From: Clostridiales bacterium
Lineage (GTDB): Bacteria > Bacillota > Clostridia > Lachnospirales > WRAX01
DNA: 29,556 bases
Assembly: GCA_031277155.1 (NCBI GenBank)
Contig: JAITMW010000089.1
Coordinates: 1 to 29,556 of the forward strand
Direction of reading: 5' to 3'
Shown here: one piece after another, positions 1-6,699 of the stretch
Layout: every line of letters begins with the position of its first letter
Numbering within the stretch: position 1 is the stretch's first letter
Notes under the pieces: model-generated
The model's database searches: none
What the model saw: only the letters and a program-made list of their open reading frames with translations
Told to the model about the DNA's origin: nothing
Program-made: the position numbers and the translations under genes

Positions 1-40
1 TTTTTTTCTTCCGCAGCCGCGGGCGCCCTGCCCCCTTGGG

Positions 41-77
41 ATATAACCGATGGGCGGGGGGGGGGGGGGGCAGTCAA
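41..77 (-). promoter_or_regulatory. Possible leftward promoter with a poly-C spacer
   Basis: Read on the minus strand, TTGACT (77 to 72) resembles a -35 box and TTATAT (46 to 41) a -10 box. The spacer between them is 25 nt, too long for a sigma-A promoter, and it contains the 15-base homopolymer. The gene it would serve lies left of the window, so this is a weak inference from motif similarity and position. Confidence 0.25.
56..70. repeat. Homopolymer of 15 G
   Basis: Fifteen consecutive G residues are read directly, preceded by GGGC. Tracts of this length slip during replication and are also error-prone in sequencing and assembly, so the exact length should not be trusted. It lies between candidate -35 and -10 boxes of a leftward promoter. 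Confidence 0.9.
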
Positions 78-78
78 C

Positions 79-118
79 AGTTTAACAATATTGTAATGAT
101 ATTGTAACACAATTGTAA
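79..118. promoter_or_regulatory. Phased direct repeats, ATTGTAA x3 at an 11-bp period
   Basis: ATTGTAA begins at 90, 101 and 112, exactly 11 bp apart. On the minus strand this reads as TTACAAT three times with 4-nt spacers, followed by a degenerate fourth copy, TTAAACT (85 to 79). Tandem 7-bp half-sites with an 11-bp period are the known binding geometry of OmpR/PhoB-family response regulators. The repeat is seen; the regulator is inferred. Confidence 0.5.
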
Positions 119-151
119 GATTGCGGGCCATTGCGCGTTGCGCGCGCTGTC

Positions 152-182
152 ATCCATTTCCCTCCATGGGAGGGGAATGGGT
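152..182. repeat. Short perfect-loop hairpin
   Basis: A 12-nt left arm (154-165) pairs with 169-180 with one G-T wobble around a 3-nt loop, and the stem extends by two more pairs outward. No T-rich tail follows on either strand, so it is not a typical intrinsic terminator. Its role is unknown. Confidence 0.6.
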
Positions 183-202
183 TGTTCGCCCTCTCAAATA
201 TA

Positions 203-368
203 AGAACCTGCGGTCAAGAATGGGCTGCCCGAATTTGCGAAGCTGATTTTTAGCCAATCAAGGAGGGCGCGACGACGCATATACAGAGTAATCTGCTAGG
301 AGCGCCCGACGACGGGTGGCGGAAAATCAGCCGCAAAGACGGGTAGCAGCTTATTGACCGCAGGTTCT
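203..368. repeat. 166-bp imperfect palindrome upstream of asnS
   Basis: The ends are perfect 15-bp inverted repeats: AGAACCTGCGGTCAA at 203-217 and its complement at 354-368. Inside lie a second pair (TTTGCG-aa-GCTGATTTT at 234-250 against 323-337) and a third (GGGCGC 265-270 against GCGCCC 302-307). A 16-nt direct repeat with three mismatches (262-277 and 299-314) sits in the centre. The form resembles a small non-autonomous inverted-repeat element or a structured RNA. No clear target-site duplication is visible, and no second copy was seen here. Confidence 0.55.
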
Positions 369-402
369 AAATTATGTGCTGGTAAATTGATGAAAAGTGG
401 TG

Positions 403-408
403 TATAAT
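403..408 (+). promoter_or_regulatory. asnS promoter, -10 box
   Basis: TATAAT lies 28 nt upstream of the asnS start codon and just after the palindrome. No good -35 hexamer is found at 16-18 bp spacing (TGGTAA at 17 bp), so the promoter may need an activator, or the call may be incomplete. Confidence 0.45.
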
Positions 409-436
409 AGTCTAAAACGACGCTAGGGGAGATTGC

Positions 437-1780
437 ATGAGAACACGTGTGGCCGATATTTACAAGGATACGGCGAAGTATATGGGTGCGGCGGTGCGGC
501 TGGGCGGCTGGGTGCGCACGCTGCGCGACAACAAGCATTTTGGGTTTATAGAGCTTAATGACGGCAGCTTTTTTAAGGGCATACAGGTGGTTTTTAACGA
601 GGATTTGCCGAATTTTGCCGATATTGCCAAGCTGCTGACGGGTGCCGCGATTACGGTGCGGGGCAAGTTGGTGGAGAGCCGGGGTGCCGGGCAGGCTTTT
701 GAGGTGGTGGCCCAGGAAATTATTGTGGAGGGCGCCGCTCCCGAGGATTACCCGCTGCAAAAAAAGCGGCATAATTTTGAGACTTTGCGCAGCATGGCGC
801 ACCTTAGGCCGCGCACCAACACATTTTCGGCTGTTTTTCGCGTGCGCAGCATGGCGGCATATGCCTTTCACAAATTTTTCCAGGAGCGGGGCTTTGTGCA
901 GGTGCATACGCCCGTAATTACCGCCCTGGATGCCGAAGGGGCCGGGGAGATGTTTGATGTTAGCACCCCGGGCAAGGATTTTTTTGGCAATCCTGCCAAG
1001 CTGACCGTGACGGGGCAGCTGCAATTAGAGGCCTATGCCCTGGCCTTTAACGATGTGTATACATTTAACCCCACATTTCGCGCGGAAAATTCCAACACAT
1101 CGCGGCATTTGGCGGAATTTTGGATGCTGGAGCCGGAGATTGCCTTTGCGGACCTTGACGACTGCATCGGCCTGATTGAGGACATGGTGAAGTATACAAC
1201 CGGTTACATTTTGGAAAATGCCCGGGAGGAAATTGAATTTTTCGGGAAATTCATTGAAAAGGGGCTGGTGGAGCGGCTGCAAAACGTGCTGGAATCGGAT
1301 TTTGGGCGCATTACCTACACAGATGCCATCACTGCTTTGGAAAAATCCGGCGAGGACTTTGAATATCCCATTAGCTGGGGTGTTTCGCTGCAAGCCGAGC
1401 ATGAGCGCTATCTGGCTGAGGAGATGTTCAAAAAGCCCGTGTTTGTCACGGATTATCCCAAGGGCGTGAAGGCCTTTTATATGCGCCGCAACGACGACGG
1501 CAAAACCGTGGCCTGCACGGACCTGCTGGTGCCCCATATTGGCGAGCTGGTGGGCGGCAGCCAGCGTGAGGAGAGGCTGGAGGTGCTGGTGGCGGCCATG
1601 GAAGAATTTGGCCTTAATCCCGGGGACTATCAGTGGTATCTGGATTTGCGGCGTTTTGGCGGCGTGACCCACAGCGGCTATGGGCTGGGTTTTGAAAGGT
1701 ATATCATGTATATCACGGGTATGACGAATATCCGTGATGTTATTCCATTTCCACGATATGTCAATCATGCCGAATTTTAG
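437..1780 (+). CDS. asnS: Asparaginyl-tRNA synthetase
   Basis: Cytosolic class IIb synthetase that charges tRNA-Asn with asparagine using ATP. At 447 aa it is close to the usual length of about 460. An N-terminal OB-fold anticodon-binding domain (about residues 1-115, beginning VRLGGWVRTLRDNK) is followed by the catalytic core. Class II motif 2 is FRAENS at 214-219, followed by TSRHLAEF and a MLEPE segment. Motif 3 is GYGLGFER near 414-421, followed by the DVIPFPR ending typical of AsnRS rather than AspRS. The ATG has a strong AGGGGAG site 5 nt upstream. It is the first gene of a rightward run and sits 11 nt before the GNAT gene. AspRS is the only realistic alternative and is disfavoured by the short length and the C-terminal motif. 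Confidence 0.97.
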   Translation: MRTRVADIYKDTAKYMGAAVRLGGWVRTLRDNKHFGFIELNDGSFFKGIQVVFNEDLPNFADIAKLLTGAAITVRGKLVESRGAGQAFEVVAQEIIVEGAAPEDYPLQKKRHNFETLRSMAHLRPRTNTFSAVFRVRSMAAYAFHKFFQERGFVQVHTPVITALDAEGAGEMFDVSTPGKDFFGNPAKLTVTGQLQLEAYALAFNDVYTFNPTFRAENSNTSRHLAEFWMLEPEIAFADLDDCIGLIEDMVKYTTGYILENAREEIEFFGKFIEKGLVERLQNVLESDFGRITYTDAITALEKSGEDFEYPISWGVSLQAEHERYLAEEMFKKPVFVTDYPKGVKAFYMRRNDDGKTVACTDLLVPHIGELVGGSQREERLEVLVAAMEEFGLNPGDYQWYLDLRRFGGVTHSGYGLGFERYIMYITGMTNIRDVIPFPRYVNHAEF

Positions 1781-1791
1781 GAGGTGTTGCC

Positions 1792-2079
1792 GTGGAAAAT
1801 AGGCCGGATGTAAAATTCATAAATCTTATCAACAATTGCTTTGGTGACATGCGCAATATCAGCAATTTGGTTGCGGACAAGAAATTTCGGCGACAGGGTC
1901 ACACCCGGGCGCTTTTGGAATCTTCCCTTGCGCATATGCAGAAGCGGGGGGCAAATCCCATTAAACTGACAGTTGTAGAATGGAATTCGGGCGCCGTGGC
2001 TCTATATGATTCCCTTGGTTTCAGAATTGCCGGGGAAACTCTGGTTGAGGAGACCGGCGGCATGGGGGATGTAAGATGA
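1792..2079 (+). CDS. Short GNAT-family acetyltransferase, N-terminally reduced
   Basis: This 95-aa protein contains only the C-terminal half of a GNAT fold. Motif A, the acetyl-CoA pyrophosphate loop, is read as ISNLVADKKFRRQGHTRALLE (about residues 23-43), followed by a motif B-like segment WNSGAVALYDSLGFRIAGE. A full GNAT domain is about 140 aa, so the first strands are largely missing. The remaining N-terminus (RPDVKFINLINNCFGDM) looks like the start of a GNAT joined directly to motif A, as after an internal deletion. The GTG start is supported by AGGAGGTG 5 nt upstream, and the stop overlaps the next ATG (ATGA), so it is still translated in a coupled run. Substrate and activity are unknown; it may be non-functional. 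Confidence 0.7.
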   Translation: MENRPDVKFINLINNCFGDMRNISNLVADKKFRRQGHTRALLESSLAHMQKRGANPIKLTVVEWNSGAVALYDSLGFRIAGETLVEETGGMGDVR

Positions 2080-2612
2080 ATTCGTATAAAATAGTGGCCC
2101 GCAAGGAGATTTATCAAGGCAGGATTGTCAATGTATATTTGGATGATGTGGAGCTGCCGGGCAAAATGACCGTGAAACGGGAAATTGTCCTGCATCATCG
2201 CGAAGGCGTGGGGATTTTGCCTGTGGACAGCGACGGCGGCATTTACCTTGTGCGGCAATATCGCCACCCGCTGTTTAAGCATGTCCTGGAAATTCCCGCC
2301 GGCATAGCAGAGGCGGGCGAAAGCCCCGAAACCTGCGCAGGGCGCGAGCTTGAAGAAGAAATTGGATATCGCGCCGCCAAGCTGACCTTTCTTGTGGCGG
2401 CGAATAATACTGTGGGTGTCTCCAATGACAAAATACATCTGTATGTAGCAGAAGGATTGACAAAGACCACCCAAAATTTGGATGTCGATGAAATTTTGGA
2501 GATTGAGAAATACAGCCTGGCGGCCTGTGAAGAAATGATTGCAACAGGCGAAATAATCGACTCTAAAACGATTTTGGCCATATACGCATATAAATTGATG
2601 GCCCGCGAATAA
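2076..2612 (+). CDS. nudF: Nudix hydrolase, ADP-ribose pyrophosphatase type
   Basis: Likely hydrolyses ADP-ribose to AMP and ribose 5-phosphate. The Nudix box is complete: GIAEAGE, seven residues, then RELEEEIGY, matching GX5EX7REUXEEXGU, with the Mg-binding glutamates present. The preceding VRQYRHPL and the LEIPAG segment are typical of the ADP-ribose pyrophosphatase subgroup. At 178 aa it has the family length. The start codon overlaps the GNAT stop (ATGA). Nudix followed by spoIIM is a known arrangement in Clostridia and Bacilli, which supports the assignment. Substrate specificity is inferred from family and context. Confidence 0.9.
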   Translation: MNSYKIVARKEIYQGRIVNVYLDDVELPGKMTVKREIVLHHREGVGILPVDSDGGIYLVRQYRHPLFKHVLEIPAGIAEAGESPETCAGRELEEEIGYRAAKLTFLVAANNTVGVSNDKIHLYVAEGLTKTTQNLDVDEILEIEKYSLAACEEMIATGEIIDSKTILAIYAYKLMARE

Positions 2613-2646
2613 GCTAATATACGGCTTGTTTGCGGAGGTGTGGCGC

Positions 2647-3204
2647 GTGAAATGGAATCGAAGCAAAGCGTTGGGAATCGCATCCATCGGTATTGGCTTG
2701 ATTTCCGGGCTTCTGCGCCCGCAATTTTTGGCGGAGTACGCCCATGCCGAGCTTGTGGCAAGCCTGCAACACTTTGCTGAGGGCTTTTATGCCCAAAACA
2801 TGGGCATTTCGGCGTTTTTTGCCGCCGCCTTTCGCTATGGCCGCACGCTGCTTTTGATATGGGCCTGCGCCGTGCTGCCAAAAGCCCATTATGCCGCGCT
2901 TTTGGTGCTGTATATGCGGGCCATGGCGCTGGGCTTTTCCGCCGCGATGATGGTAACAGCCCTTGGCGGGCGCGGCTTTGGGGCCGCGATGGCATTATAT
3001 GGATTGCAAAATTTGATAATTATGCCAATTTATGCCTATACGGTATATTTCATAGGCCAAAACCGCCTGGCGCTGGCTTTCAGGCCGCCTGAAAACCCAT
3101 TGTTGGTTGCCAAGGTGGCCGCCATGGGCCTTGCGGCCGTAGCCGTCGTGTCGATAATTGAAATCTATATTTCACCAATACTATTCATCATGATTTGGAG
3201 GTAA
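2647..3204 (+). CDS. spoIIM: Stage II sporulation protein M
   Basis: Integral membrane protein of the SpoIIM/DUF95 family. In B. subtilis it forms the SpoIID-SpoIIM-SpoIIP complex that thins septal peptidoglycan and drives forespore engulfment. About five hydrophobic segments are visible, including the diagnostic central stretch with YMRAMALGFSAAM and a following LQNLIIMP segment. A GTG start at 2647 is chosen because CGGAGGTG lies 7-8 nt upstream; this gives 185 aa. A TTG at 2626 in the same frame lacks a proper site. It sits after the Nudix gene, as in many spore formers. The sequence is divergent, so the call rests on topology, the central motif and context. Confidence 0.85.
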   Translation: MKWNRSKALGIASIGIGLISGLLRPQFLAEYAHAELVASLQHFAEGFYAQNMGISAFFAAAFRYGRTLLLIWACAVLPKAHYAALLVLYMRAMALGFSAAMMVTALGGRGFGAAMALYGLQNLIIMPIYAYTVYFIGQNRLALAFRPPENPLLVAKVAAMGLAAVAVVSIIEIYISPILFIMIWR

Positions 3205-3205
3205 T

Positions 3206-3829
3206 ATGACCAAAAGAATAAAATCTGTAATCCCGATATACCTGATGGCGACAGCATTTGCGCTGTATTGCCTGCTTTTGCCGATGCATCGCATAACCGA
3301 TTTGGTGATAGCACTGGCAGTTGCAATTTTGATTTACCGTCTTGCCGGGCTGATTTTCCGCGGCAAAATTGTGGAGCTGCCTCGGGAAATCACCTTTGAG
3401 AAGTCCGGCAACGATGCCGCCGACGCCATGATTGCCCAGGGGCGCGAATATATCCGCCGCCTGGAAGAGTTGGGCAAAACCATCGCCGACCCCAAAATTG
3501 TCGGCCAAATCGCGCATCTGCAACAAATTTCCATACAGATTTTTGAATTCATCCAGAAAAACCCCGGCCATGTCCGCAAAATCAATACCTTCATGGATTA
3601 TTACTATCCCACGGCCATCAAGCTTCTGGACAGCTATGCCAGATTTGATACTAAAAGTGTCAGAGGCGAGAATATCAGTGAGGCCATGGCCAAAATTTCT
3701 GATTCTTTAAGTAAAGTCGAGGAAGCTTTTGCCCACCAGCTGGACAATCTGTATTCCGACAAGGCTTTGGACATCACAACCGACATTGCCGTGCTGGAAA
3801 ATATCATGAAAAGTGAGGGTGTAAAATGA
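3206..3829 (+). CDS. XpaC-like membrane protein (5-bromo-4-chloroindolyl phosphate hydrolysis family)
   Basis: This 207-aa protein has two N-terminal membrane segments (about residues 10-27 and 31-50) followed by a helical cytoplasmic region. The family signature is around residues 124-147: RKINTFMDYYYPTAIKLL then DSYARFD. XpaC proteins were named from an X-phosphate hydrolysis phenotype, but their biochemical role is not settled. They usually neighbour TelA (toxic anion resistance), which is not present here; the next genes are LemA-like and TPM-like. GGAGG lies 4 nt before the ATG, and the stop overlaps the next start (ATGA). Confidence 0.8.
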   Translation: MTKRIKSVIPIYLMATAFALYCLLLPMHRITDLVIALAVAILIYRLAGLIFRGKIVELPREITFEKSGNDAADAMIAQGREYIRRLEELGKTIADPKIVGQIAHLQQISIQIFEFIQKNPGHVRKINTFMDYYYPTAIKLLDSYARFDTKSVRGENISEAMAKISDSLSKVEEAFAHQLDNLYSDKALDITTDIAVLENIMKSEGVK

Positions 3830-4353
3830 AATTGCTGAAAAAAAGAGGCTTTGCCTGGCCCTTGGCCGTTTTGATAATGATACTGTCAGTTGTGGCGGGC
3901 GCATACACCAGCTTTGCCGGTATGCGCGGCACCGCCATGGCGGCTTTCGAGCGGGAAATGATGCCCATTGTAAACCAGGCCATGATATATGCCCATGATA
4001 TGCAATCCGTTGCGCAAAATTATCTTAGCTCCGCCGATATTACAACTATCGGTATCAGCCGTATCGTGGCCGAAATTCAGGCCACCGACAATCCCGCGGA
4101 GATTTACCGGCAGTTTACACTGCTAAACCGCGGCGCGTGGGAGATTCATGACAGGATTATCGGCCAAAATATGGAAATTTCCGACACAAACCGCACGCTT
4201 CTCACAAATTCCCATGCGGATTTTTTGCAAATGGACTTGATTTTAAGCCATGCGGGATATAATAATACTGCCGGGGCTTTTAACGACAATTTGGCCAGGG
4301 GCCTGGGCTTTTTGGTCAGGCCCGTGATTGGCGAAATGCCAAGATTTGATTAG
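3826..4353 (+). CDS. LemA-like membrane-anchored protein
   Basis: This 175-aa protein has an N-terminal basic stretch and one membrane segment (about residues 8-28), then a helical extracytoplasmic domain. The C-terminal GYNNTAGAFNDN motif followed by RGLGFLVRP resembles the LemA signature YNxxVxxFN and the region after it. The rest of the LemA pattern is poorly conserved, so it is a divergent member or an analogue. LemA and TPM-domain proteins are commonly encoded together, and here the TPM gene follows directly. The start overlaps the xpaC-like stop by 4 nt. Function unknown. Confidence 0.6.
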   Translation: MKLLKKRGFAWPLAVLIMILSVVAGAYTSFAGMRGTAMAAFEREMMPIVNQAMIYAHDMQSVAQNYLSSADITTIGISRIVAEIQATDNPAEIYRQFTLLNRGAWEIHDRIIGQNMEISDTNRTLLTNSHADFLQMDLILSHAGYNNTAGAFNDNLARGLGFLVRPVIGEMPRFD

Positions 4354-4369
4354 GAGGAGAGGAGATATT

Positions 4370-5329
4370 ATGCGAAGAATTTTAGCCATCTTGCTGACAA
4401 TGATGCTGATTGTATCATTTGCCGTGCCGGTTATAGCGGCAAATATACCCACGATACCGCCAAACCATGCGGTTTTGGACACGGCGGGCCTGCTTAGCCC
4501 CGCCACAATCGACCATATCTATCACGGCAACAATCAGCTGGGCTATGACACCGGCGGCGAGGTGCTGTTTTACACACGGAATTTCATACCCCTGGGGCAG
4601 AATATCGACCAATACGCGCTGGAAGTTTTCAACGCCTGGAGCCTGGGCGGGGAACACAACAACGGCATTTTGGTGGTGATTGCCGCCCAGGAGCCGGACA
4701 ACAGCCATTGGATGATAACGGGGGACGGCATCGCGGGCCATCTTTCGGGCGCCGCCATCGAGCGGTATTTCGACACATATTTTCGCGGGCATTTTGCGGC
4801 GGGGGATTATGACTTAGCTGTAACCGCCCTGTTTGACGCCTTATCTGACAGTATTTATCAGCATTATTTCCAGGTGCTGGGCGCGCCGTCGGTCCAGCAG
4901 GTTCCCGGCGGGGAGCGTCAATTATTGCCCGCCGATTCCATCAATTTGGGCCAAATAGTTCCCATAGCTGTCGTCATCCTTCTCGTTTTGTGGCTCTTTG
5001 CCAGCATTTCACGCGCCTCGCGCCGTGGCCGCGGCCCGATGGGCCCCATGGGCGGCCCGATGATGCCCCGCAGACGCGGCTTTGGTTGGGGCGGCTTTAT
5101 GGGCGGCTTTTTGCTGGGGCGCGGCTCTGCTAACAGGCAAAATCGCGGCGGCCAGGCTTCCAGACCCAGCACACCACCCCCCAAGCCCTTTGGCGGAGGC
5201 TATTCCCGAGGAGGCGGCGGATTTGGCGGCCTTGGCGGCGGCTCTCGTGGTGGTGGATACTCCCGCGGTGGAGGTTATTCCCGAGGAGGAGGCGGCGGAA
5301 TTTCGCGGGGCGGCGGTCGCAGAAGATAG
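4370..5329 (+). CDS. TPM-domain protein with a glycine-rich tail
   Basis: A signal peptide (residues 1 to about 24) precedes a TPM (YgcG/DUF477) domain at about 33-165, with an early LDTAGLLSP motif, a central HNNGILVVIA strand and DGIAGHLSG. A single membrane helix spans about 194-214 and is followed by an Arg-rich stop-transfer segment. The last 100 residues are Gly/Arg/Ser-rich with repeated GGGYSRGG units. TPM proteins are linked to envelope maintenance or photosystem repair; some show weak phosphatase activity. The start is chosen at 4370 because GGAGGAGAGGAGA lies just upstream and gives a proper signal peptide; an in-frame ATG at 4328 does not. The mature protein is 319 aa before processing. 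Confidence 0.85.
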   Translation: MRRILAILLTMMLIVSFAVPVIAANIPTIPPNHAVLDTAGLLSPATIDHIYHGNNQLGYDTGGEVLFYTRNFIPLGQNIDQYALEVFNAWSLGGEHNNGILVVIAAQEPDNSHWMITGDGIAGHLSGAAIERYFDTYFRGHFAAGDYDLAVTALFDALSDSIYQHYFQVLGAPSVQQVPGGERQLLPADSINLGQIVPIAVVILLVLWLFASISRASRRGRGPMGPMGGPMMPRRRGFGWGGFMGGFLLGRGSANRQNRGGQASRPSTPPPKPFGGGYSRGGGGFGGLGGGSRGGGYSRGGGYSRGGGGGISRGGGRRR

Positions 5330-5341
5330 GGGGCGGGCTTT

Positions 5342-5959
5342 ATGGATTTCACCGTTATTGCAGCCTTGTTGTTCATAGCCATTCCGCCTATATGGTGGAA
5401 AATAACAACCAAGGAAAACACATGGTTTTTGCCATGGGTTGGGCTTAAAGCGGTGGAAAAGAAATCCACCCGCGACTTTTGGCTTTCCATCGGTCTTGCT
5501 GCTTTCTTTATATTGATTAGCTTTCCGGTGATAGACCTTATTTTCCCTGATTTGTTTCAAATGGACTTTTCCTATGCCGCAAGCCTTGGAATGGTTATAC
5601 TGATAGTTGCTTTGGGCAGTCCGCGCATAGTCATCCTTTTCCTACTGGGAGAAATTTTCTTCAGGGGTTTTCTTGGCAAGCGGCTTATCGGCAAATTGGG
5701 CTTTGCAAAGGGAAATACGATTCAAGCCCTTATTTACGGACTTTTCCTTGGAACGGGATGGGAGAGCGGCGGAGAGTTTATGATGGTTGCCAATATTGCT
5801 ATGTTTGCCGGCTTCGGCTGGATTGCCGGATATATAACCGAAAAGCAGGCCGGCGGGTCGATAATTCCGGTTTGCGTTTTGAATCCCGTTGCTATCATTG
5901 CTTCTGTGTCCCTGGTGTATGTCTTTGGCTTACTGTTTTGGACTGAGGGCTTGCGATGA
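5342..5959 (+). CDS. CPBP-like polytopic membrane protein, catalytic motifs degenerate
   Basis: This 205-aa protein has about six hydrophobic segments and resembles CPBP (CAAX protease and bacteriocin-processing, Abi) intramembrane proteases. The motif 1 position reads GEIFFR (103-108) instead of EExxxR, so the first glutamate is lost. The motif 2 position reads YGLFLG (132-137), with no histidine. The motif 3 position reads VLNPVAIIA (179-187), with Asn where His is expected. If the family call is right, the protein should be inactive as a protease. It starts 12 nt after the TPM stop with a G-rich site, and its stop overlaps traX (ATGA). Confidence 0.6.
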   Translation: MDFTVIAALLFIAIPPIWWKITTKENTWFLPWVGLKAVEKKSTRDFWLSIGLAAFFILISFPVIDLIFPDLFQMDFSYAASLGMVILIVALGSPRIVILFLLGEIFFRGFLGKRLIGKLGFAKGNTIQALIYGLFLGTGWESGGEFMMVANIAMFAGFGWIAGYITEKQAGGSIIPVCVLNPVAIIASVSLVYVFGLLFWTEGLR

Positions 5960-6669
5960 CCGTCTTTAAACTAAAAATCATTGCCTGTGTCACGATGCTG
6001 ACAGACCACTTTGGCGCGTCCATACTGCTGCCCATGCTGGGCGAATCTGTCGTAATTATGGAGATTTATATGCTGATGCGCGGCATTGGCCGCGTGGCTT
6101 TCCCAATTTTTGCCTATCTGATTGCACAGGGCTGCGTACATACCAAAAGTGTCGGAAAATACCTGCTTAGGCTGGGCGCGCTGGCCATTATTTCGGAGCC
6201 CTTTTTCGACATGGCACTTGGGGGCGGAAGCGTTGATTTCCTGCGCGATACCAACATTTTTGTCACGCTGTTTTTGGGCGCCGCCGCCATTGCCCTCTAC
6301 GAAAAAGTGCGACAGACCTTTACAGATAGTTATGGTCATATCATAGGCCTTTTGGCGGTTTTGCCCGCAATGACGGCCGCATGGCTGCTTAGCAGCGATT
6401 ATGCCCATCTGGGCGTCGGCATAATTTTCCTGATATATATGATGCGCCCCCAAAGCCAATGGGGGCGCATTGTTGCCGTAACAATCGGCATGACTGTCCT
6501 ATATATCAACAACACGAACTGGTTGTTGTTTTCTCTACTGTCAGTTGCGATGATTGCACTATATAACGGCAATCTCGGAACAAACAGTCCTGCCATAAAA
6601 TGGGGATTTTACTTCTTTTATCCGGTGCATCTGGCGGCCCTGATTGCTCTGCGCCAAATGATTTTCTAA
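5956..6669 (+). CDS. TraX family membrane protein
   Basis: A polytopic membrane protein of 237 aa. Family hallmarks are the N-terminal LKIIACVTMLTDHFGA, the RGIGRVAFPIFAYLIAQG segment with the following HTKSVGKYLLRLG, and a SEPFFDMA stretch. TraX of the F plasmid acetylates the pilin N-terminus, but chromosomal Firmicutes TraX proteins are common, occur without conjugation genes, and are of unknown acceptor. No transfer genes are visible here. It is the last gene of the rightward run; its start overlaps the previous stop, and a stem-loop follows the stop codon. Confidence 0.85.
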   Translation: MTVFKLKIIACVTMLTDHFGASILLPMLGESVVIMEIYMLMRGIGRVAFPIFAYLIAQGCVHTKSVGKYLLRLGALAIISEPFFDMALGGGSVDFLRDTNIFVTLFLGAAAIALYEKVRQTFTDSYGHIIGLLAVLPAMTAAWLLSSDYAHLGVGIIFLIYMMRPQSQWGRIVAVTIGMTVLYINNTNWLLFSLLSVAMIALYNGNLGTNSPAIKWGFYFFYPVHLAALIALRQMIF

Positions 6670-6676
6670 TAAAGAA

Positions 6677-6699
6677 GCGGCATCACGCCGCCTTTTCTT
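6677..6699. terminator. Intrinsic terminator between convergent traX and spoIVB
   Basis: GCGGC (6677-6681) pairs with GCCGC (6687-6691) across a 5-nt loop, followed by a T-rich run (6693-6699). It lies 8 nt after the traX stop and overlaps the last codons of spoIVB on the other strand. The stem is short, so efficiency is uncertain. On the minus strand the hairpin is followed by TTCTTTA, so weak bidirectional use is possible. Confidence 0.55.

Noticed and set aside
299..345. T-box riboswitch for asnS (a GGGTGGC string occurs at about 314-320)
   Set aside because: The ACCGCG continuation of the T-box sequence is missing, no terminator with a U-run precedes asnS, and the best promoter lies downstream of this string.
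296..1768. Long minus-strand open frames of 242 and 247 codons opposite asnS
   Set aside because: They lie antisense to a clear AsnRS gene, have no ribosome sites or recognisable motifs, and arise from the third-position composition of asnS.
5956..6669. Conjugative element suggested by traX
   Set aside because: Chromosomal TraX proteins are common in Firmicutes; no relaxase, type IV secretion, integrase or attachment site is visible.
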